From Candidatus Kuenenia stuttgartensis (lineage in GTDB: Bacteria > Planctomycetota > Planctomycetia > Pirellulales > UBA1268): DNA of 34,320 bases. Location: the NCBI GenBank assembly GCA_945883745.1, contig CAMCYH010000026.1, positions 1 to 34,320 on the forward strand. Direction: 5' to 3'. Shown here one piece after another: positions 1 to 6,613 of this stretch. The number at the start of each line of letters is the position of its first letter. Positions within the stretch are counted from its first letter, which is position 1. The notes under the pieces were generated by a model, which was not told the origin of the DNA, did no database searches, and worked only from the letters and a program-made list of their open reading frames with translations. The position numbers and the translations under genes are program-made.

Positions 1-496
1 CGGTGATGATGGCCGGCGATCCTTCGAGCGACGCCCAGACGAGCGGCGTGCGGCCCCAGAAGGCATCCTTGCTCGTCACCGCGCCCGGCGTGGCGAGCCT
101 GCGACGCACGGCGGCCTCGTCGCCGGACCGGATTTCCGCGACGGCAGGCTCCGGGAGAATCACCCGCTCCGCAAAGCCCTGCAGCGCGGCGTCGAGCGGC
201 ACGATCGTCGCCGCCGCGATCACCAACGGCAGGAAGATCCGCTTGAACCTCTGGTCGAGCAGGCTGCGGAGCCCGCGGCGACTGAAGACAAGCATCGTGA
301 AGTAGCCGCTGAGCAGGAAGAAAAGCGGCATCCGGAAACCATGGACGGCTGCGAAGAGCAGCGGCATCAGGTCGCTTCGTCGCGTGTCGTGCACGGGCCA
401 AGGGGCTTGGAAGAAGCTCAAGGAGGCGTGCAGGCCGATCCCCAGGAGCATCGCGCAGCCGCGGAGGGCGTCAAGATCGGTGCGGCGCTGTGTCAT
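1..496 (-). CDS. Acyltransferase-3-like membrane protein with ankyrin-like segment (partial, 3' end outside window)
   Basis: I translated this frame by hand from the ATG at 496; it stays open to the left edge, giving 165 residues. The N-terminus MTQRRTDLDALRGCAML is the typical opening of acyltransferase-3/OpgC-type membrane acyltransferases (LDALRG), followed by hydrophobic segments around residues 15-30 and 50-75 containing MPLFFLLSGYF, also typical of the family. Such proteins transfer acyl groups to sugars or lipids at the inner membrane. After the hydrophobic stretch ending near residue 120, residues ~128-165 look like an ankyrin repeat (AAVRRRL ... RTPLVWASLEG), which is not part of the standard acyltransferase fold. 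It is divergent from the ABC ATPase fragment at 577. The family call is fairly safe; substrate and full architecture cannot be judged because the gene leaves the window. Confidence 0.75.
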   Translation of the reverse strand, partial: MTQRRTDLDALRGCAMLLGIGLHASLSFFQAPWPVHDTRRSDLMPLLFAAVHGFRMPLFFLLSGYFTMLVFSRRGLRSLLDQRFKRIFLPLVIAAATIVPLDAALQGFAERVILPEPAVAEIRSGDEAAVRRRLATPGAVTSKDAFWGRTPLVWASLEGSPAIIT

Positions 497-576
497 GCGG
501 CAAACCAGCAGAGGGGGCGAACGGCATTGAACCCAGATGGTATCCTTTCCGGGCACGCAGGCGGAGCCAACTCCCG

Positions 577-759
577 ATGACGAATACGAGGCAGACAGGC
601 CTTGCAGTGGCGGCTGAGGGGGTAACCGTGTCCGTGCCCGATCCCAAAGCGGGTGGCGGGCGGAAAACGCTGCTCGACGATGTGAGCTTCCGGGTCGAGC
701 CGGGCGAGTTCGTCTGCGTGCTGGGCCCCAGCGGGGCGCTGGCCCGTCACTCGTACTGA
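577..759 (+). pseudogene. ABC transporter ATP-binding protein, 5' fragment truncated inside Walker A
   Basis: The ATG at 577 opens a frame reading as the start of an ABC ATPase: a lead-in region, then KTLLDDVSFRVEPGEF and VCVLGPSGA, which is the beta strand leading into the Walker A P-loop (family pattern GPSGxGKST). After GPSGA the homology stops; the next residues LARHSY and the stop are simply the antisense of the last codons of prmA. There is no nucleotide-binding lysine, Q-loop, signature motif or Walker B, so the product cannot bind ATP. The break lies near base 736. It is either a real deletion or rearrangement that removed the rest of the gene, or an assembly join. Family identity is clear; the cause of truncation is unknown. 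Confidence 0.75.
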
Positions 760-1754
760 AACGACAGGCAGCACCACACGCCACGATGCTGGATCTGCGG
801 GGGGATATCGAGCAAGCGGGTGAAGTGCTCGGCCACTACCGGAGTTTCGTCGGCGAGGAGTCCGGAGAGGAACAATTCCCCGCCACGGCGGTTCACGTGG
901 CCGCACAGCGCGGCGGCATACTCGACGAGGACGGCCGCGACGATATTGGCGACCACGACATCGTAGGCCCCGGTCACCGCGGGGAGATCGACGGCGAGTC
1001 GGACGAGAGCGTCGACGCCATTGCGTCTGGCGTTATCCCGCACTGCAGCATGCACATTGGTGTCGATCTCGATGGCGTCGACCTGCCCGGCGCCGAGCAC
1101 CGCCGCGGCGATGCCAAGAATGCCGGAGCCGCTGCCGTAGTCGAGCACACGACCAAGATCTCCTCCGCGGCGGCGCCGCTCGGCGAGTGCCGCAAGGCAC
1201 AGCTGCGTGGTTTCGTGGAGGCCCGTCCCGAATCCGAGGCCCGGCTCGATGAAGATTGTCGCTTCTCCCGTCTCGGCGACCCCGGCCGATCCCTCTTCCC
1301 ATGCCGGAAGCACCGCGCCGAAGCCCGGGACGGCGATCGGCCCCAACGGCGCCGGGAATGCCGCCGGGCGATCGAGAGGCTCATCGACACGGATGGCACG
1401 AAAGCGGCAGCCGGGAAGATTCGCGATGAGCGCGGCGGCACTACGGGCCGCCGGCTCATTGGCAAACCACCACTCGGCGTGGGCGACGGGAAGATCCCCG
1501 ACCCAGTCGCGCTGCGGCGGTGCAGCCGCGCTGTCAATGACCATCGAGGACGGCACCAGTCCGGCGGCGGCGGCGTCGATCGTGGTGACGGCCCCCTCGT
1601 CGATGCCGAGCAGTCCCTCGGCCCGTGCCCAGAGCCAGGCGTAGAATTCGTCTCGGCCGACAACGCCCCACTCCGGAAGCGTCACGGACGTGTCGATCTC
1701 CACCGAGAGGATCCAAGGCGGCGTGGCGGGCGACGCTAAAAAGTCAATGTTCAC
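747..1754 (-). CDS. prmA: Ribosomal protein L11 methyltransferase-like protein (PrmA family)
   Basis: This 335-residue protein is an S-adenosylmethionine-dependent methyltransferase of the PrmA family, which trimethylates ribosomal protein L11 in the cytoplasm. Visible PrmA features in order are a divergent N-terminal substrate-recognition half (residues 1-165), FGTGLHETT at about 175-183 (usual form FGTGxHxTT), the SAM-binding loop LDYGSGSGILGIAA at about 204-217, the acidic strand AIEID near 227-231, VVVANI near 266-271, and a C-terminal SGLL motif. Family length is usually near 290-320, so it is slightly long. The start is a GTG at 1754 with only a weak ribosome binding site; no better start precedes the conserved WILSVEI segment. 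Its 3' end overlaps the truncated ABC fragment on the other strand. Confidence 0.85.
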   Translation of the reverse strand: MNIDFLASPATPPWILSVEIDTSVTLPEWGVVGRDEFYAWLWARAEGLLGIDEGAVTTIDAAAAGLVPSSMVIDSAAAPPQRDWVGDLPVAHAEWWFANEPAARSAAALIANLPGCRFRAIRVDEPLDRPAAFPAPLGPIAVPGFGAVLPAWEEGSAGVAETGEATIFIEPGLGFGTGLHETTQLCLAALAERRRRGGDLGRVLDYGSGSGILGIAAAVLGAGQVDAIEIDTNVHAAVRDNARRNGVDALVRLAVDLPAVTGAYDVVVANIVAAVLVEYAAALCGHVNRRGGELFLSGLLADETPVVAEHFTRLLDIPPQIQHRGVWCCLSFQYE

Positions 1755-2091
1755 GACGGCTCACACGAACGGTACTGGCGGAAAGAAAATCGTCGGCGAT
1801 GGGCCGTCACGAACACGAGCCAAGCGCTGATGCTGGGCAGAAAGCCCTTGGCGGCTTTCCGTGTGCAGCTTCCGATCACCGTGATCCGACGCCTTGATTC
1901 TGGCGAAGCTATGAAAATCGAGCCATCGAAAAAATTCACGTCCCTGCCGCTGGCTACGTTCTTGACGGCTGCTGCTGTTTCGAGAAATGAATGCTGCAGC
2001 CCGTTTCGCACCTTGGGCGATTGCCTCGCTAGCACGCGGGGGTTAGGCTGACCGGATCTCGTAGTTGTTCGCCCACAGTACGGAGTCTTCC
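1755..2091. other. Intergenic region, no confident gene
   Basis: This stretch separates prmA from the small zinc-ribbon protein gene. A short plus-strand frame with ATG at 1911 begins MKIEPSKKF followed by a modestly hydrophobic run and ends at 2051; it is somewhat signal-peptide-like, but it has no good ribosome binding site and no recognisable domain, so I do not call it a gene. I see no clear terminator or repeat. Confidence 0.4.
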
Positions 2092-2304
2092 ATGCTCAAT
2101 CCCCTCCCACGCCGAGCTTTTTTCGCACTGCTGACCGCGGCAACGTCTTCGCTTGCCTTTGTTTTTGCGAAGACTGCGTCGGCCAGCCAGAAGAAGACCT
2201 ACAAGTACCGGTGCCCGAAGTGCAAACTCATCCAGGAGTACGGCACGATGGGTGTGAAGAAGTGCCCCAATGACGGCTCGACCATGATCCGGATGAGTTC
2301 ATGA
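2092..2304 (+). CDS. Small exported zinc-ribbon-like protein
   Basis: From the ATG at 2092 this frame encodes 70 residues. The N-terminus LPRRAFFALLTAATS has a twin-arginine pair followed by a hydrophobic run to about residue 30, suggesting export by Tat or Sec with cleavage near ASA. The mature part is basic and holds CPKC at residues 41-44 and a third cysteine in KKCPNDG at residue 58, which resembles half of a zinc ribbon or rubredoxin-like knuckle; the usual fourth cysteine is replaced (CPND), so metal binding is uncertain. A start at 2065 in the same frame is possible but would place extra residues before the signal. Function unknown; the combination of signal sequence and cysteine pairs makes it a credible real gene. 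Confidence 0.65.
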   Translation: MLNPLPRRAFFALLTAATSSLAFVFAKTASASQKKTYKYRCPKCKLIQEYGTMGVKKCPNDGSTMIRMSS

Positions 2305-2420
2305 TGAACATGGTGCTGAACCGGGGGTTCTGATCAGGTTTGACTTCCTGTACCCTGCGAGGAGAGAAGCAGTCGTCCGCACCGTTGCCGGGCGCGGGAG
2401 GACAACACTGGCATGGATGA

Positions 2421-2570
2421 GATCCGGCGATACGGCAGCTCAAGCTGAATGAGCTCTGGGACGCGTGGGTCCCCGCCACCCATCCCCCAGTCCGGGCAAT
2501 GGTTCAGGCGGGCCTCGGGAAATCCTGCAAAGTCGAAATGGTCGTGACGGCGGCGGTTCCTGAGGAGTGA
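2421..2570 (+). pseudogene. RidA/YjgF-family C-terminal remnant
   Basis: A plus-strand frame opened by an in-frame stop at 2418 reads LKLNELWDAWVPATHPPVRA, then a segment with VQAGLG and finally KVEMVVTAAVPEE before TGA at 2568. This matches the C-terminal third of RidA (YjgF) family proteins, where an N-x-x-WDAWVP...HPPxRA...V...L......KVE(I/M)xVTA pattern carries the conserved arginine that binds the imine/enamine substrate carboxylate. There is no start codon and no N-terminal two thirds: upstream sequence to 2305 is stop-filled. I read it as the eroded tail of a reactive-intermediate deaminase gene. The rest of 2305-2662 contains nothing else I can support. Confidence 0.55.
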
Positions 2571-2662
2571 GCCGGTCTTTTTGTCAGCTTTAGGCCCACC
2601 ATGGCAATTCGTGACGAGGGCCCTATAGTGGCGTTGTTCGGATTACCCCTGGAGAATCAGCC

Positions 2663-2872
2663 GTGGCAGACCATCAGACGAACAATTGGCCCGATCTCTT
2701 GATCGGCCTTTACGACAACCTCACTGGTCGTCGGGCAGAGATCACCTACGAGTTCGACAACATGCACATCAAGATTCCCAGCGGCACTGGGCCCTCAGCC
2801 GAGCACGCCGAATGGGTGCTGCACGGAATCTTGAAAATCCGTACGAGAGATACGGGTACGTCCCCAAACTGA
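2663..2872 (+). CDS. Small conserved-looking hypothetical protein
   Basis: A GTG at 2663, eight bases after GGAGA, opens a 69-residue soluble frame beginning MADHQTNNWPDLLIGLYDNL and containing AEITYEFDNMHIKIPSGTG and AEHAEWVLHGILKIRTR. The composition is clearly protein-like rather than shadow-like, and I see no signal peptide, membrane segment or catalytic motif. It overlaps the following frame (2860 onward) by about a dozen bases. The two could be a translationally coupled pair, or one gene split by a frameshift near 2850-2875. I do not recognise the family. Confidence 0.6.
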   Translation: MADHQTNNWPDLLIGLYDNLTGRRAEITYEFDNMHIKIPSGTGPSAEHAEWVLHGILKIRTRDTGTSPN

Positions 2873-3141
2873 CTCTGGCCGGGCGACTCACAGGAACGCT
2901 GAATGGTCGCCCGGTCGTGATCGAAGCGGATGATTCTGGCCTCTTGGTGAGTTTCTCAGCCTTCCGATCAGCGTGGGCAGCCAGGCGGACGGCCGCCTCT
3001 TTTCTTCCTGTGCTCAGACTGCTCAAGCAAAATGGGATCGCCTTACGGCTCCGGCTCGCCGGCCTTGTCACCCTTGACCTGCTGCCGTCGCCAAGCGGGG
3101 TCGTGAGATTCTTCGCGCCCGGGCTGACCCAGATTGCCTGA
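2860..3141 (+). CDS. Hypothetical protein, start codon unclear (possible frameshifted continuation of 2663-2872)
   Basis: A second frame carries convincing protein sequence from about 2860: PKLTLAGRLTGTLNGRPVV, then EADDSGLLVSFSAF, a basic/hydrophobic region around LPVLRLLKQNGIALRLRL, and a C-terminus ending FFAPGLTQIA. If the beginning is PKLTL, the codon before it is GTC (2860), not a canonical start; the nearest in-frame GTG is at 2917, inside the conserved-looking part, and CTG lies at 2869. So either a non-standard start is used through coupling to the preceding gene, a start codon was mutated, or a frameshift joins it to 2663-2872. No family recognised; no signal peptide or membrane helix visible. 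Confidence 0.5.
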   Translation, partial: VPKLTLAGRLTGTLNGRPVVIEADDSGLLVSFSAFRSAWAARRTAASFLPVLRLLKQNGIALRLRLAGLVTLDLLPSPSGVVRFFAPGLTQIA

Positions 3142-3175
3142 ACGTGGCAGTGCTTCAAGCTGATGGGTGCCGTAC

Positions 3176-3208
3176 AAAAAAAGCTGCCGCCCCCGAAGGG
3201 GCGGCAGC
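3176..3208 (-). terminator. Rho-independent terminator (minus strand)
   Basis: A perfect 11-base-pair stem, GCTGCCGCCCC (3183-3193) and GGGGCGGCAGC (3198-3208), encloses a TTCG tetraloop when read on the minus strand and is followed by seven T (3182-3176). This is a textbook intrinsic terminator for minus-strand transcription. It ends either the small RNA candidate directly upstream or the long 3' region of the FAD-dependent oxidoreductase gene. Confidence 0.9.
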
Positions 3209-3259
3209 CGTAGGAACCATTTGGTGGGCTGCATCAACGGCTAGCCCGTCGACTGGCCA

Positions 3260-3295
3260 TTATCGGCGCAGCCATCCGGTACAGTCTTGCGGCAC
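3260..3295 (-). CDS. Possible 11-residue microprotein or leader peptide
   Basis: GTG at 3295 lies seven bases after GGAGG of the near-perfect Shine-Dalgarno AAAGGAGGTG and opens MPQDCTGWLRR followed by TAA. The ribosome binding site is the strongest in the window, which is hard to explain unless something is translated here. The peptide ends in tryptophan-leucine-arginine-arginine, but no downstream biosynthetic gene follows on this strand before the terminator, so a classic attenuation role is not supported. No homologue known to me. Confidence 0.35.
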   Translation of the reverse strand: MPQDCTGWLRR

Positions 3296-3520
3296 GAGAC
3301 CACCTCCTTTCGCACGAGGACTCCCAGCCGTCACGACCACTGCGAGGTCGCCGCCGGGCTTCTATCTCCCCAGCCGTCGCCGAGGAACGATGCCGAAATA
3401 ATAGTCCGCTGCCCGAAAAAGTGACCAGTGAAAAGCATCAGATTACTGGGATGGTCAGTGAATCTGCTCAAACGGCATGACGAAAGCCAACATCACGCCC
3501 ACCAGCGAAACGGCCTAACA

Positions 3521-5209
3521 CTACTCTGACACAGGCCGGGGCTGGCTGCTGACCTGATATTCCAGCACCTGTCCATCCGCTCGTAAACGAGCGGCGAGCG
3601 TGTCGTAGGCGACGTCCTGCACGCCAACGCCGGCCTCCATGGCCAGCGCGGCCGCGGTCGTGGCGCTCTGGCCGAGGATCATGAACACCGGCTCCATCCG
3701 GATCGAGCCATACGCGATATGAGAACTCGACACGGCGCAGACGACCAGGAGATTCGCGCACTCGTCTTTCCTGGGAAGAATTGCACCGTAGTCGATGGGA
3801 TAGGGGCCGCCCGGATTGACCTGCACATCCCCCTCGTTGCGGACGAAGCCGCGAGCGTCGACGTACCGCTGCGTGTTGTGCGAGTCCATGTTGTAGGAGC
3901 CCATGCCAATCGATCGCTTCGTGGGGACCTTCCGGCGGAGGTGGTTCTCCGTAACCACGAGATCTCCAACCATCCGCCGCGCCTCGCGGACATAGATCTG
4001 GTGCGGCCAATGCCCGTTGTCGAGAAATTCATCCTTCGCCAGCCCCCACGCGGCGTACCACTCCCGCACATCCTCCGGTACCCGCGGATCGTTGGCGAGG
4101 AAGTAACAGTAGCCCTGCTGGTACGAGCGGTGCTCAGCGATGATTTCTCGACGCCGCTCGTAGCTGGCATCGGGGTAGTCGTAGCTCATGCCGATGTTGT
4201 CGGTCGAGAATGAACCGTGATTGTTGGTGTCGGTCTTGAGGTTCGGCAGCATGTCAAACTTGCCGGTGATGTGTCGCGACCCAGCCAGCAGATCCCGGAG
4301 CAACACCTCGTACTGTGCGGGGTCGTAGCCCGGCGGCTTCGGGAATGGTACGCGGTTTTCTTCGACGCGGGTGAGACACATCCGGAAGTTATAGGCCTGC
4401 ACGCGGTGGTCACCGGCCCCCTGCTCGCCCGGGTCGCCGTCATGGACACGCGGCAGCAGGCCGCTGCTCGGATCCCCGGGAACCTTGTAGCCGCTGACGT
4501 CGTTCTGGAACTGGTGCGAGCGGGCGTTGGCGATCTGCACGCCGTTGAGGGTTTCCCCGTACGTGCTGTTCGCCTCGCGGCCGACCGCGTACCTCACGCC
4601 CGCCGCGGCCATCAAATCGCCCTCGTAGGTGGCGTCGATAAACATCCTGCCCGCGTAGACCTTGCCGGAAAGCATCGTGATCGACTTGATGCGGCCGTCC
4701 TGCATGGCCACACCGCCACCCGAGCGATCAAGCCATTCGTCACGATGCACGGTGATCCCGGCGTCGCGGACCATTTTCTCGAAGACCCGCTCGGCCACGT
4801 GCGGCTCGAAGACCCACATGGCCCGCCCCTTCCCGTCCATGGCTGGGGTACCCTGCCCGCGGTTCCCATAGGCGGCACGGTCTTGCCACCTCCAGGCCTC
4901 GGGACTGTCATAGACGTCATACACCCGCTTGTAGAACTCGAGCGTGACACCACCGATGACGTCCTTGTTGCCGCTGTCGGTCCAGCCGAGACCGCCCGCG
5001 GACAGCCCGCCGAGATGCTTGTCGGGGCCGACCACGATGACGCTGAGATTCATCCGCGTTGCCTGCACGGCGGCAGCGATGCCCCCGCTGGTCGTTCCGT
5101 AAATCACGAGGTCATACGGCCGTGCCTCCTCCCCCTGCGCGAATCCCCCGCAGAGCATCCCGATGACAGCGATCCAGACGCCGACGCGATTCACCACATG
5201 TTTGATCAT
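3521..5209 (-). CDS. Exported FAD-dependent oxidoreductase
   Basis: The 562-residue protein starts with a signal peptide (MIKHVVNRVGVWIAVIGMLC, cleavage near AQG-EEA). The mature part begins with the FAD-binding Rossmann strand YDLVIYGTTSGGIAAAVQA (residues ~32-50, GxxxGG variant), followed by HLGGLSAGGLGWTDSG, a pattern typical of the FAD_oxidored family that is abundant in Planctomycetes and Bacteroidetes, and FIDATYEGDLMAAAGVRY further on. The C-terminal part has SSSHIAYGSIRMEPVFMILGQSA, the second FAD-contact region of the family. The reaction and substrate are not known for most members; some sit near polysaccharide-degrading genes. It stands alone here, divergent from the CBS protein gene. 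Family confident, function unknown. Confidence 0.85.
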   Translation of the reverse strand: MIKHVVNRVGVWIAVIGMLCGGFAQGEEARPYDLVIYGTTSGGIAAAVQATRMNLSVIVVGPDKHLGGLSAGGLGWTDSGNKDVIGGVTLEFYKRVYDVYDSPEAWRWQDRAAYGNRGQGTPAMDGKGRAMWVFEPHVAERVFEKMVRDAGITVHRDEWLDRSGGGVAMQDGRIKSITMLSGKVYAGRMFIDATYEGDLMAAAGVRYAVGREANSTYGETLNGVQIANARSHQFQNDVSGYKVPGDPSSGLLPRVHDGDPGEQGAGDHRVQAYNFRMCLTRVEENRVPFPKPPGYDPAQYEVLLRDLLAGSRHITGKFDMLPNLKTDTNNHGSFSTDNIGMSYDYPDASYERRREIIAEHRSYQQGYCYFLANDPRVPEDVREWYAAWGLAKDEFLDNGHWPHQIYVREARRMVGDLVVTENHLRRKVPTKRSIGMGSYNMDSHNTQRYVDARGFVRNEGDVQVNPGGPYPIDYGAILPRKDECANLLVVCAVSSSHIAYGSIRMEPVFMILGQSATTAAALAMEAGVGVQDVAYDTLAARLRADGQVLEYQVSSQPRPVSE

Positions 5210-5342
5210 AATTCGAGTGTCCTACCAGAATTCCGGGCTTGGCCGCCAGTTTGCGCAGTGGGTGGCCCCCCGGCAAGCCGCCGGCGAACAATCGGAATGA
5301 CAGGCAGGCACGCCGTTCCCCAACCCTCCTTGGAGCGACGCT

Positions 5343-5819
5343 ATGCCACGCCTCGACCTCGCAACCCGCCATGTCCGCGATGTGATGACCTTTCATGCGG
5401 TCTTCGTTTCACCCGGCGACACCGTGACTCATGCCCTGGAGGTCATGAACGACAACCGCGTGGCATCGCTGCCCATCGTTGACGATGCCAACCGCTGCCT
5501 CGGCATGCTGTCGGCCTCCGATATCCTCGCGCTGGCTGAGGAGCGTGGCGCCGATATCGAGCGGATGAGCATCACGGAGGGTATCGAGCGGGAGTTGCTG
5601 CTGGAACATTTCGGGAACGTTGATTTCTCCGACACGCTCGTCGACGACCTTATGACCCCCCTGCCGTTCGACGTGGCCCCGGATGCCTCACTCGTCGAGG
5701 CGGCCAAACGCATGATCGAGAGCGACGTGCATCACCTCGTGGTCACGGAGCGGCGGGATCAGTTTCTGGGGATTCTGTCGTCGATGGATATTGTCCGCGC
5801 CGTCGCGGAGAGTGAGTGA
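5343..5819 (+). CDS. Two-CBS-domain protein
   Basis: The 158-residue soluble protein is a tandem CBS (Bateman) module. CBS1 spans about residues 8-65 (VRDVMTFHAVFVSPGDTV ... VASLPIVDDANRCLGMLSASDI) and CBS2 about 102-156 (VDDLMTPLPFDVAPDASL ... VHHLVVTERRDQFLGILSSMDIV). Such stand-alone pairs usually sense adenosine nucleotides and regulate a partner protein. The insertion between the domains is acidic (ERMSITEGIERELLLEHFG). GGAGCG precedes the ATG at 5343. The partner is not evident from context; the neighbours are the oxidoreductase and RNase III. Confidence 0.85.
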   Translation: MPRLDLATRHVRDVMTFHAVFVSPGDTVTHALEVMNDNRVASLPIVDDANRCLGMLSASDILALAEERGADIERMSITEGIERELLLEHFGNVDFSDTLVDDLMTPLPFDVAPDASLVEAAKRMIESDVHHLVVTERRDQFLGILSSMDIVRAVAESE

Positions 5820-5842
5820 CGGCTGGCTCCGTTCGTACCAGC

Positions 5843-5870
5843 TAGCCCCGGGCGCGAGCCCGGAGGCCGA
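5843..5870. repeat. Palindromic GC-rich intergenic repeat (single copy)
   Basis: CCGGGC (5848-5853) and GCCCGG (5858-5863) form a stem with loop GCGA, within CCCCGGGCGCGAGCCCGGAG. It resembles the paired copies at 6745-6880 and the inverted copies at 9252-9325, so it belongs to a dispersed REP-like family. It sits between the convergent CBS gene and RNase III gene and may also act as a transcription barrier. Confidence 0.55.
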
Positions 5871-5896
5871 GTGTGGATGGCGAGCGCCGCGTACTG

Positions 5897-6613
5897 CTAG
5901 CCTTCCGTCTGGATCTCCGACAGGGCGTTGCAGGCCGCGCGTTGTTCGGCCTCCTTCTTGTTGCGACCCCACGCGGGCGAATAGCTCCGGCCGGCGATCT
6001 GGGCCGCGACGTGAAAACTCTTACTGTGGTCCGGCCCAGCCTCCTCGATCACCTCATAGGTCGGTGTGACGCCGAAATCACGCTGCGCAACCTGCTGCAG
6101 TAGCGACTTGTGATTGGAGCCCTGCTCACCTGATGCAACCTTTAGTATCTCCGGCTCGATGAACCGTCCCACGAGCCGCCGCACGGGCTCGAGGCCGCCG
6201 TCGAGATAGACCGCCGCCACGAGTGACTCGAAGAGATCCGACAGCACGGATGACGGCATCGCCTGGCTGACCGACAGGCCCTTGCCCACGATGAGGAAGT
6301 CGATGAGTTGGAGCTGGTCACTGATCCGGCTGCAGGTTTCCCGGCTGACGACCACCGACTTGATCCGCGTCAGATCCCCCTCGAGTGAGTCCGGAAAGAG
6401 ACGAAAAAGCGTCTCACACACGATAAACCCAAGGATCGCGTCGCCCAAAAACTCCAGCCGCTCGTTCGAGGCCAGGCGATGTTGGGCCCCCGAGGCGTGG
6501 GTCAGCGCCGCCACGAGGAGAGACGGGTCGCGAAACTCATACTCCAGCCGCCGCTGGCACTCCACGATGTCGATCGTAAACTCCTGCACCGAAACCACTT
6601 CCTTCCCGTTCAT
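5897..6613 (-). CDS. rnc: Ribonuclease III
   Basis: This 238-residue cytoplasmic endonuclease cleaves double-stranded RNA, including rRNA precursors. The RNase III domain carries the signature NERLEFLGDAI at residues 50-60, containing metal-binding and catalytic acidic residues, and the second acidic motif in SDLFESLVAAVYLDGG at about residues 125-140. The double-stranded RNA-binding domain follows from about 165, with NHKSLLQQVAQRDFGVTPTYEV and a C-terminal GRNKKEAEQRAACNAL helix. Length equals the family norm. Start ATG at 6613 is followed by a short unconserved lead. It stands alone and converges on the CBS gene. Confidence 0.95.
   Translation of the reverse strand: MNGKEVVSVQEFTIDIVECQRRLEYEFRDPSLLVAALTHASGAQHRLASNERLEFLGDAILGFIVCETLFRLFPDSLEGDLTRIKSVVVSRETCSRISDQLQLIDFLIVGKGLSVSQAMPSSVLSDLFESLVAAVYLDGGLEPVRRLVGRFIEPEILKVASGEQGSNHKSLLQQVAQRDFGVTPTYEVIEEAGPDHSKSFHVAAQIAGRSYSPAWGRNKKEAEQRAACNALSEIQTEG

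Larger units (their letters stand above)
3176..3320 (-). ncRNA. Candidate structured small RNA with embedded short reading frame
   Basis: The minus-strand region leading into the terminator shows more order than ordinary intergenic DNA. It has AAAGGAGGTG (3310-3301), then a GTG-started short frame, then GGCTGC (3273-3268) that can pair with GCAGCC (3232-3227), enclosing an inner stem CGACGG (3251-3246) / CCGTTG (3240-3235, one G-U pair) with a five-base loop, and finally the terminator hairpin. No longer protein is encoded. The 5' end is not defined; TATTAT on the minus strand near 3400 could be a -10 box but lacks a good -35. It may be an independent small RNA, a tiny-protein gene, or the 3' leader of the upstream transcript. 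Confidence 0.45.

Noticed and set aside
786..1739. A 317-codon plus-strand open frame
   Set aside because: Antisense to prmA, with shadow-like composition and no ribosome binding site.
3043..3237. Minus-strand frame starting MMQPTKWFLRL
   Set aside because: It reads through the terminator hairpin and over the opposite hypothetical gene; the terminator makes translation of it implausible.
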